The notes beneath the pieces are model-generated. The model searched no databases. It worked only from the letters and a program-made list of their open reading frames with translations, and was not told the DNA's origin. The translations under genes were made by a program, and so were the position numbers. Shown piece after piece: positions 58,876 to 64,000 of a stretch of 64,000 bases of DNA (its first letter is position 1; each line of letters starts with the position of its first letter). This DNA is from a virus. The stretch is from IMG/VR virus record IMGVR_UViG_3300042296_000383, positions 1-64,000 of that record, one strand, 5' to 3'.

Positions 58876-59684
58876 CCTGTGTATGGTATCTTGTTAATGT
58901 TATCGTCTGTCTTGAACTCCCCGTGCTGCCAGCACTCGTACCGCTGACCGTCCTTTGACCATACCTTCCAGTACACCCCGGCGGTCGGGTCGTAGAACAC
59001 CCCGGGCGAACCCTTCTTCACGGACCCTGTCTTCGCGTCGAGTCGGTACTTGTCGTTCTGCTCACGGCTGATCCATGACTGCATCTTGTTCTTCCAGTTC
59101 TTGACCTTCTTGTTCTCGGCGTCCGTCCACTCGCATCTGCTATAGTAGTCAAAGAATACCTTGGCGAAGGCGGAGTCGAACCCATTCTGTTTTGCATACA
59201 GCTCGACCGCCGATAAATCTGGTATGACAAACATTTTTGTTTTTTCCTTACTATCATATATCTTACTATTAGTATTAATATTACTATATGTCGGATTCCC
59301 ATCCGACCCTAATTCGGATCCCAATCCGAGTTTGCTCGGATCCCCATCCGAGTTATCCGGATTCAAATCCGAGTTTTTTCTAGAGTTCCACTCGTTGCAG
59401 ACCGGCAACATTTTGTACAAATCCTTGTTGTCTTTTTTAATATACTCAATAAGCCCAAGATCTTTTAGCCTCGTAAACCATCTATATACCGTGTCTGGTT
59501 TACTCGTAATGTATGGTATGTCAGAGACTACCTTGCCCCTGCTTACCCACTTGTATACCTTGTCGTCAACTAGAACGTCCTGCGCCCAAGTCAAAGACTC
59601 ACGCAAGTAGCTGAGAAAGGCAGACTGTTCAATTGTGAGTTTGTGTTTGATCATAAACTCAGCATCTATGTTAATGTATTTCAT
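58872..59684 (-). CDS. replication initiator with internal iterons
   Basis: 270 aa from ATG 59684. The extension to 59813 would contain the promoter and terminator. The N-terminal part (MKYINIDAEFMIKHKLTIEQSAFLSYLRESLTW, then PYITSKPDTVYRWFTRLKDLGLIEY) is a winged-helix, DnaD/replication-initiator-like domain. The centre (about 104-131) is Asp/Gly/Ser-rich because it is encoded by the iterons. The C-terminal part (MFVIPDLSAVELYAKQNGFD...WISREQNDKYR) resembles the replisome-organiser C domain. Arrangement and overlap with the helicase gene point to a lambda O/P-like pair. Expression is probably controlled by the upstream leader. Confidence 0.78.
   Translation of the reverse strand: MKYINIDAEFMIKHKLTIEQSAFLSYLRESLTWAQDVLVDDKVYKWVSRGKVVSDIPYITSKPDTVYRWFTRLKDLGLIEYIKKDNKDLYKMLPVCNEWNSRKNSDLNPDNSDGDPSKLGLGSELGSDGNPTYSNINTNSKIYDSKEKTKMFVIPDLSAVELYAKQNGFDSAFAKVFFDYYSRCEWTDAENKKVKNWKNKMQSWISREQNDKYRLDAKTGSVKKGSPGVFYDPTAGVYWKVWSKDGQRYECWQHGEFKTDDNINKIPYTG
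59220..59372. other. candidate replication origin (4 iterons plus AT-rich tract)
   Basis: Four dyad iterons TCGGAT-N4-ATCCGA lie at 59291-59306, 59314-59329, 59336-59351 and 59357-59372 (the fourth begins CCGGAT), 21-23 bp apart, about two helical turns. Next to them at 59220-59290 is a strongly AT-rich tract. They lie inside the initiator gene, with the AT-rich tract toward the 3' end of the gene, as in the lambda O gene and ori. It is a good candidate for the origin. Confidence 0.75.
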
Positions 59685-59694
59685 ATTGTTAAAT

Positions 59695-59806
59695 AAAAAA
59701 ACCCCTAGGTACGAGCTAGGGGTTGAGTTAGGCAAGGTTTTTAATCTTACCCGCCCAAACCCTAGAAGGCTCGTACTTCTTCTAGGGGTTGGTATGTAGT
59801 ATATCC
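59695..59806 (-). promoter_or_regulatory. attenuator-like leader with complementary hairpin loops
   Basis: The minus-strand leader starts near 59806 and contains hairpin 1 (59758-59790), whose 10-nt loop includes GTACGAG, and hairpin 2 (59700-59724), an intrinsic terminator with a 9-bp stem, loop CTCGTAC and seven T residues. The loops are perfectly complementary over seven bases and could kiss. The 3' arm of hairpin 1 is also nearly complementary to the 5' arm of the terminator, so an antiterminator fold is possible. It precedes the replication initiator. Confidence 0.66.
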
Positions 59807-59810
59807 AATG

Positions 59811-59818
59811 CAAATATA
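59811..59818 (-). promoter_or_regulatory. -7 promoter box TATATTTG
   Basis: The minus strand reads TATATTTG, followed by a leader of about 122 nt before ATG at 59684. This is far longer than the 4-20 base spacing at the other boxes, consistent with a regulatory leader. Confidence 0.6.
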
Positions 59819-59886
59819 TAAAAAATGCTCGTCTTTCCGAGCCGTCATCAGCTTTTTCTTTCCATGTTTCGGGCTGACACCTTCTG

Positions 59887-59988
59887 TAATCAGGACAGGA
59901 TTCGAACCTGTACGGTATCTTTTGGATTTACATCAGCTTTAGGCTGGAATGCGAATACCACCTGCGTCTACCATTCCGCCACCTGACT
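59887..59988 (-). tRNA. tRNA-like RNA, Leu-type D arm, abnormal anticodon arm
   Basis: Read on the minus strand, acceptor AGTCAGG/CCTGATT (59982-59988 with 59888-59894), a leucine-type D arm (GGCGGAATGGTAGACGC) and a 5-bp T arm with loop TTCGAAT (59895-59911) are all present. Where the anticodon arm should be, an elongated helix occurs: CAGC-CTAAA-GCTG inside a weaker outer stem. No 7-nt loop with U33 is placed. It may be a tRNA with an intron-like insertion, or a mimic. At about 101 nt it is longer than a normal type II tRNA. Confidence 0.65.
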
Positions 59989-60113
59989 ATGTCGCTCGTC
60001 TTTCCGAGCCGTCAACAAAACTTAAATCTTACCTACGAGAGCGAGGTATTTTGTGTGGTTGTTCCCATTGCCTAGGCAGTGTCTAGTATGCCTTCGGGTG
60101 CCTCTCGTGTCAG

Positions 60114-60226
60114 TAGCCAGGACAGGATTCGAACCTGTAAATTATGTTACTGTGGTTCACTAAGATTACCCACACATTCACATAACATTATTGTCTTAAG
60201 CGTGTCTACCATTCCACCACCTGACT
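60114..60226 (-). tRNA. tRNA-like RNA, Leu-type D arm, inserted hairpin
   Basis: Same plan as the element at 59887-59988. Acceptor AGTCAGG/CCTGGCT (60220-60226 with 60115-60121), D arm GTGGAATGGTAGACAC, and T arm with TTCGAAT (60122-60138). The centre is about 63 nt, with stems ATGTTA/TAACAT and TGTGG/CCACA. A short pairing TTAAG/CTTAG could serve as an anticodon stem around an insertion of over 20 nt. The acceptor and T arms are kept while the anticodon part varies between copies. Confidence 0.65.
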
Positions 60227-60373
60227 ATGTATACCGTTCCCACCTGCTTTATGAACATACGGTATCAGATGCTTCCTCATAACCTTCGGATGGGTAAGTT
60301 AAAAATTAATCTATGTCTCAAAGAACTTTAGCAAAAGTAAGGCAAGTGCATAACACAACAAAGCTAACAAAAG

Positions 60374-60661
60374 TTAAACGTGCTGCCTAATGGTGGTGTG
60401 GTACTTCCCGTCCTTGTTAATAGTAGTCCGGATAGTGGGCAGCGGGTGCAGGTCATGGCAGACCCTCATCTCCACCACCTCGCCGTACACGTCAACCTTC
60501 TTATTCCTGACCACGGACGAGCTGATCAGGTACCTGTCCCCGACCTTGTACTTGGAGTGCTCTGCTATAAAATCCTCCTCCAGCTTTGTCATGGCCCTCC
60601 TTATCTCCATGTGCTTGGCGTGGGATCGCTCGCGCAGACCCTTCAGTTCACTCGCGTTCAT
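60374..60661 (-). CDS. small protein, unknown
   Basis: 95 aa. The N-terminal half is a charged helix (LKGLRERSHAKHMEIRRAMTKLEEDFIAEHS). The C-terminal half has beta strands (DRYLISSSVVRNKKVDVYGEVVEM) and ends TTIRQHV. Coupled to the gene upstream by ATGA. Possibly a DNA-binding or regulatory protein; no family recognised. Confidence 0.6.
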   Translation of the reverse strand: MNASELKGLRERSHAKHMEIRRAMTKLEEDFIAEHSKYKVGDRYLISSSVVRNKKVDVYGEVVEMRVCHDLHPLPTIRTTINKDGKYHTTIRQHV

Positions 60662-60831
60662 AGTTCCTGGAATTGGTTTTTATTGTAAGGCGCCTTCACC
60701 CCCGTGTCGTCAACGACCAGGTAGTGGGGGCTATTTAATTCAGCTACAACTATATACGACTTCCCGTGCGTAAGGCGACGGGAGGTCGGGCTGTGAGCTA
60801 TCACAGCAAAGGGTTTAAAGAAGATGTCCAT
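60658..60831 (-). CDS. small protein, unknown
   Basis: 57 aa (MDIFFKPFAVIAHSPTSRRLTH..., ending NKNQFQEL), beta-prone. The stop overlaps the start of the next gene by ATGA, and it is preceded by an AT-rich leader containing an AAAGAA/TTCTTT hairpin. Coding is inferred from coupling and composition. Confidence 0.55.
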   Translation of the reverse strand: MDIFFKPFAVIAHSPTSRRLTHGKSYIVVAELNSPHYLVVDDTGVKAPYNKNQFQEL

Positions 60832-60881
60832 TTATTTAATTAGGTGAGCACGTTAGTTAAAGAAAGAATAAACTTCTTTAA

Positions 60882-60947
60882 TTAAGTGGTGGCACAGTAC
60901 AACTCGTCCATGACCATGATCATACAGTAGATGTAGGCCACGATCAT
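60882..60947 (-). CDS. 21-aa hydrophobic peptide gene (uncertain)
   Basis: The frame encodes MIVAYIYCMIMVMDELYCATT. Its ATG overlaps the metallophosphoesterase stop (ATGA), so it could be translated by re-initiation. A hydrophobic peptide of this size could be a membrane microprotein. Length and lack of homology make this a weak call. Confidence 0.3.
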   Translation of the reverse strand: MIVAYIYCMIMVMDELYCATT

Positions 60948-61969
60948 TTCTTCAGCCATTCAGACACCGACCAGTACGGGGTGATTTCGTGCCTGTTAGG
61001 GTCTAGAGAAAAGCAAGGGAAGTGGTCCTGGTGCTTCAGAGAGAACAGACGCTTTCCGTACCCGCTGTTCTGCAAGCTGCCGCTGTTAAGGGCTATCCTT
61101 GTGGTGCCCCCCTCCTTGTACTTGATCAGCCCGGCGACGTGGCTGTCACCTGCCGCGCAGATCTCCCGGTCGTTAGCTTCGAATCGCATGTACCTCATCT
61201 GCCCGTGCACAGGGTTCAGCATCGTGCGACCCCTGAAGAAATGGGCAACCGCCACCTTGTAGACTTCCTTACCAACCTTAATATCCACGTGACCAATACC
61301 GCTATGGTAAATGGTGTGGCGTTTAAATATTTCAGCGTATGTAGAGTAGCCGACAGCGTTCTCCTCTCTCATCACAGAGTGGTTGTCCCATGTTGAGCAG
61401 ATGACCTTGTGCTTTACAGACATAAGCCAGCTCTCTAAAAAACGGATCTGCCAGTAAGGAGGCAACGCGTTGTCGGAAACTTCCAGCACACCGCGTAGTT
61501 TTATGGACATCTGAAGCAAATCCCCGACAAGGATCACATACAGGTTGGGCGTGTTTATGATCTCGTCAGTAATAGCAATAAGCTTGTCGTAGTCGGTAGC
61601 CCATGAACCCATGTGTGTGTCGCCGAGCACCAGGACACAGATAGGTTTTTTTGTTTTGATCTCCCAGCTCGCAAAGTCCTGAGACCCCTTGTGCGCCTTG
61701 AATATATTCTGGAACTCTTTGAGCGGTCTGATAGCGTCTCTCCAGTCAAACTCCCCCATCTCCACCTTGTCGGTCTTGATGTCCTCCGTGTTGTACTGGA
61801 CAAGGTCACGGCTGAGACCTTTCTTGGTCACGTTCTCGTTGTACTTGTTCGCAATGTTTGCAGGGGTTGTGCTGTACTTGGGAGCAATCCTCCTGGAGTA
61901 AGCCCTGATAGCCTCGCCCTCTTGACGTGGGTCGTTTGTGAAGATCTCTAACCATCGTTGTTTTGCCAT
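60944..61969 (-). CDS. calcineurin-like metallophosphoesterase
   Basis: 341 aa. The motifs of the superfamily occur in order: GDTHMG (about residue 117, GDxHxG), VGDLLQ (about 147, GDxx), WDNH (about 193, in place of GNHE), then GDSHVAG (about 275, GHxH-like). The N-terminal 80 residues are helical and may bind DNA (KQRWLEIFTNDPRQEGEAI). Enzymes of this fold include nucleases and phosphodiesterases; a DNA nuclease related to Mre11/SbcD or a cyclic-nucleotide phosphodiesterase are options. The absence of the usual GNHD/E leaves substrate preference open. Confidence 0.78.
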   Translation of the reverse strand: MAKQRWLEIFTNDPRQEGEAIRAYSRRIAPKYSTTPANIANKYNENVTKKGLSRDLVQYNTEDIKTDKVEMGEFDWRDAIRPLKEFQNIFKAHKGSQDFASWEIKTKKPICVLVLGDTHMGSWATDYDKLIAITDEIINTPNLYVILVGDLLQMSIKLRGVLEVSDNALPPYWQIRFLESWLMSVKHKVICSTWDNHSVMREENAVGYSTYAEIFKRHTIYHSGIGHVDIKVGKEVYKVAVAHFFRGRTMLNPVHGQMRYMRFEANDREICAAGDSHVAGLIKYKEGGTTRIALNSGSLQNSGYGKRLFSLKHQDHFPCFSLDPNRHEITPYWSVSEWLKK

Positions 61970-61975
61970 GTGATT

Positions 61976-62305
61976 TTATTTTTGCTCGCCCTCAGCGAGT
62001 ATGAATGAATCTACTCCGTACTTCTGGACCGACCACTCCTTGATGAAGGACGTGTAGTCCACGTCGATTATAAACTCTGTGCCGGTGCGGGTTGTTATCT
62101 GTGCTATGTCCCTCTGCTTCTTGCCCACCTCATAGGTGATGCACTTCGCGGACTCGATCGACTCTATGTCAATCGCTATAAGGTACCAGCACTCCTCGAT
62201 GTTGTCGTCATTGACCGGGAGTCCCAGGCGCATAGCCTCCTCCTCAATCTCGCTGATGTTCGACCACAGGTAGTGGGTTAACAGTATCTTAGCTTTGTCC
62301 GACAT
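61976..62305 (-). CDS. small acidic protein, unknown
   Basis: 109 aa from ATG 62305, which lies after a promoter box and a hairpin (the frame extends to 62356 but would include them). The first 50 residues are helical (MSDKAKILLTHYLWSNISEIEEEAMRLGL), followed by acidic, beta-prone segments. It is seven bases before the metallophosphoesterase. Function unknown. Confidence 0.6.
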   Translation of the reverse strand: MSDKAKILLTHYLWSNISEIEEEAMRLGLPVNDDNIEECWYLIAIDIESIESAKCITYEVGKKQRDIAQITTRTGTEFIIDVDYTSFIKEWSVQKYGVDSFILAEGEQK

Positions 62306-62323
62306 AGTTGAGAATGTTAGCCA

Positions 62324-62331
62324 CAAAAATA
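62324..62331 (-). promoter_or_regulatory. -7 promoter box TATTTTTG inside a hairpin
   Basis: The minus strand reads TATTTTTG and lies in the loop of a perfect 8-bp dyad GAATGTTA/TAACATTC (62312-62319 and 62334-62341). Start ATG is at 62305. The dyad could be an operator. Confidence 0.55.
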
Positions 62332-62364
62332 GATAACATTCTACATGATAACACAATTCATGTG

Positions 62365-62793
62365 TTAAAAAATATCAAGCTGCTCGTTAGGGTAGGGGAC
62401 CTGAACATCCAGGGTCTCCGCCGAGAACCTTATTATATCATCAATGTACCGGTTGAACTCTACCGTGTCCATGCCCTTGGTCTCCTTGATCACGCTGAAC
62501 ACCTCTCCCGTGTCCGGGGAGATGTACTCCCGCCTGTTGAAGCGGTCCTTCAGGAACTCGTGCGTCTCCTCCTGGGTAACGTCCCAGCCAAACTCTACAA
62601 GCCTCTCGTGTATGATCGAGACCACCACGCCCCAGTAGTAACTGTTCTGGCGTGATGACCTGCGGCTGTACCTCTTCTCTATCGTGACCTTGATCGGGAC
62701 GTCGCCCATGCTGGCGAGGTGGCGGCGCATGTCCTCGCGGCGGTAGACCACCAGCTGGCCGGCCCTGGTCTCGGCAAAGAACACCGCCCTCAT
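62365..62793 (-). CDS. ninB: NinB-like recombination protein
   Basis: 142 aa, NinB (lambda Orf) family. The pattern IKVTIEKRYSRRSSRQNSYYWGVVVSIIHERLVEFGWDVTQEETHEFLKDRFNRREY, then GEVFSVIKETKGMDTVEFNRYIDDIIRFSAETLDVQVPYPNEQ matches the conserved core. Lambda Orf binds single-stranded DNA and loads or regulates recombinases. The N-terminal 40 residues are a basic extension. It overlaps the next gene by ATGA. With ERF and NinG it completes a lambdoid recombination set. Confidence 0.84.
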   Translation of the reverse strand: MRAVFFAETRAGQLVVYRREDMRRHLASMGDVPIKVTIEKRYSRRSSRQNSYYWGVVVSIIHERLVEFGWDVTQEETHEFLKDRFNRREYISPDTGEVFSVIKETKGMDTVEFNRYIDDIIRFSAETLDVQVPYPNEQLDIF

Positions 62794-63065
62794 TCCTTGA
62801 TCCTCCAGACGTGCTCGTTCTTTCCGTACAACCCCATACTCTTTTTCTCAGTCTTGATGAGATAGCCTTCGCTCGTCAGGTTTGTGAGCGAGCGGCGGAC
62901 AGAGGTGATGGGGTAGTAGTGATTAAGGGCGACGTAGATCTGGGAAGGCTGCCACTCCAGCCTGTCTTTAAACAGCTGCAAAATAACAGCCTCTTGCTTC
63001 TCGGACTTTTTAATGCTTTTTATCAGCTCGTTTCCGTACTCGTTTAGTGTGTTGTAGTAGCTCAT
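62790..63065 (-). CDS. small winged-helix-like protein
   Basis: 91 aa. A helix-turn-helix look appears in the centre (WQPSQIYVALNHYYPITSVRRSLTNLTSEGYL) with a basic wing ending HVWRIKE, as in small winged-helix regulators. Coupled to ninB by ATGA. A transcription or replication regulator role is inferred. Confidence 0.66.
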   Translation of the reverse strand: MSYYNTLNEYGNELIKSIKKSEKQEAVILQLFKDRLEWQPSQIYVALNHYYPITSVRRSLTNLTSEGYLIKTEKKSMGLYGKNEHVWRIKE

Positions 63066-63286
63066 TTGTCACCTCCTTTCTTTTTGTTCTGTTCAAACCA
63101 TATATCTAAATCCGCTCTTAAAAATATACCTGTTTTCATTAAGACACCTTTAACCTCCTCCTCACTATACATTCTCTCCTCTTGCCATTTAGCGCCAAAT
63201 TGAACACCCTCTCTCCATATTTTATCATAATCTGATTCGAAATACCCATCTTTCATCATTGCTTCTTCAAGCGTTTCTTGTTTCAT
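63062..63286 (-). CDS. small helical protein, paralogue A
   Basis: 74 aa from ATG 63286 (MKQETLEEA...). It shares MKQETLEEA, an AKWQEERMYSEEE motif and a lysine-rich end with the next gene, so the two are tandem paralogues. AT-rich DNA. An in-frame start at 63310 would overlap the upstream paralogue. No family recognised. Confidence 0.62.
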   Translation of the reverse strand: MKQETLEEAMMKDGYFESDYDKIWREGVQFGAKWQEERMYSEEEVKGVLMKTGIFLRADLDIWFEQNKKKGGDK

Positions 63287-63287
63287 T

Positions 63288-63521
63288 TTATTTCTTTTTA
63301 AATTGTTCACGATAAAGTTTCATTCCTTCTATAACCCATTGTCTTTTAATATCATTGTATAGTACATAATCATACGCAATTTTTGTTATTTCTTCATCAC
63401 TATACATTCTTTCAGATTGCCATTTAGCACCAGCTATAAAAAATGACCTTTGTGAAAATGTAGATAAATCATCTCCTTTAATATAATCTCTTGCAGCCTC
63501 TTCAAGTGTTTCTTGTTTCAT
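63288..63521 (-). CDS. small helical protein, paralogue B
   Basis: 77 aa. It begins MKQETLEEAARDYIKG and has AGAKWQSERMYSDEEI in the centre, closely matching paralogue A. Its stop is one base upstream of paralogue A's ATG. Duplication followed by divergence is visible. AT-rich DNA; function unknown. Confidence 0.62.
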   Translation of the reverse strand: MKQETLEEAARDYIKGDDLSTFSQRSFFIAGAKWQSERMYSDEEITKIAYDYVLYNDIKRQWVIEGMKLYREQFKKK

Positions 63522-63546
63522 TTTGTCTGTGTTTTATTTATACTGG

Positions 63547-63990
63547 TTATTCATTTGGCAATCCATAGTAGTCATTCCAAATGTGACGGTCAACTTCGAG
63601 CGAATGGTCACGGGCTGCTTTGTCAAGAAAGGCTATTTGCGTGTAAAATTTTGTAGACCAATTTATTTGTAATTCATTTCTTTCTCTATCTACAAAATAT
63701 TTCATTTGCTCATAATCCTCCCACTCCACCACCCTCCCTCCGTTGCATCGTCTTGCCACTTCACTAAGATAGGCAAGGGCGTTGAGGTGTTTGTTTAATC
63801 GGTACAAAGAAACATCTTGATTCATACTGCCAATACTATAGTTGGTTACTATCCTTATGTTTGAATCATAACGCCACATAAGCTCACGGCACGTTTCCCA
63901 AATTGGTTTAGTAGCGGGGTTGGGCGGGAGTGGTTTGCCCGTTCCCATTTTCACATACGTCTCCCCGTTCAACACGATTTCAGTTGACAC
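63547..63990 (-). CDS. protein of 147 aa, unknown
   Basis: 147 aa, starting MSTEIVLNGETYVKMGTGKPLPP near the window edge. The start at 63990 is fixed by the initial Met after a short leader, but upstream sequence is cut off at 64000. The body is helical (KPIWETCRELMWRYDSNIRI, then LNALAYLSEVARRCNGGR). Seemingly more AT-rich than the block to the left. Family unknown. Confidence 0.6.
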   Translation of the reverse strand: MSTEIVLNGETYVKMGTGKPLPPNPATKPIWETCRELMWRYDSNIRIVTNYSIGSMNQDVSLYRLNKHLNALAYLSEVARRCNGGRVVEWEDYEQMKYFVDRERNELQINWSTKFYTQIAFLDKAARDHSLEVDRHIWNDYYGLPNE

Positions 63991-64000
63991 GTTCTTGATT

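Noticed and set aside
59685-59813. 43-aa N-terminal extension of the initiator
   Set aside because: It would encode through the terminator hairpins; MKYINIDAEF follows the leader.

Overview
The window reads as part of the genome of a tailed, probably short-tailed (podovirus-like) double-stranded DNA phage of a Bacteroidetes host. The host is inferred from the promoters and from gene content. Eleven intergenic or leader positions on the minus strand carry the Bacteroidetes -7 promoter box TAnnTTTG just upstream of a start codon. Start codons lie in AT-rich leaders without a clear Shine-Dalgarno sequence, and there is a DUF3127-type single-stranded-DNA-binding-like protein. The order TerL, portal, scaffold, major capsid, fibres, small tail proteins, nozzle and very large internal proteins recalls crAss-like phages, but I see no giant virion RNA polymerase.

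Layout. At 1-660 a tRNA-like RNA and a RepL-like gene lie on the minus strand. Bases 660-2000 are non-coding: a GC-rich array of GTGCGCGT repeats, then a stretch that may be a long structured RNA and that ends in a 59-nt tRNA-like cloverleaf. Bases 2000-12640 are a plus-strand early operon of about 33 mostly small, unrecognised genes, with an ERF recombinase and a possible spanin. It is punctuated by four hammerhead ribozymes and five related hairpins and ends at an intrinsic terminator that faces the minus-strand genes. Bases 12640-54520 are the minus-strand late region: lysis genes, four large internal or ejection proteins, a ferritin-like protein, nozzle, fibres, capsid, portal and terminase. 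It is divided by promoter-terminator pairs. Bases 54650-64000 hold minus-strand replication and recombination genes: NinG, an SSB-like protein, GroES, a primase-helicase, an initiator with iterons inside it, a metallophosphoesterase and NinB. A tRNA-like RNA cluster lies at 59.8-60.3 kb.

How the parts fit. The initiator gene at 58.9-59.7 kb contains four dyad iterons next to an AT-rich tract, arranged like the phage lambda origin. Its leader holds a promoter, a hairpin and an intrinsic terminator whose loop is perfectly complementary to the loop of the first hairpin. This suggests attenuation of replication.

The most striking system is in the early operon. Four hammerhead ribozymes with conserved cores and covarying stems sit at gene junctions, each with its stem I on or next to the upstream stop codon. 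Cleavage would give each downstream gene a 19-23 nt leader starting UUAAYC. The same kind of leader follows the tRNA-like cloverleaf and the hairpin modules, so several kinds of RNA element seem to define mRNA 5' ends in one operon.
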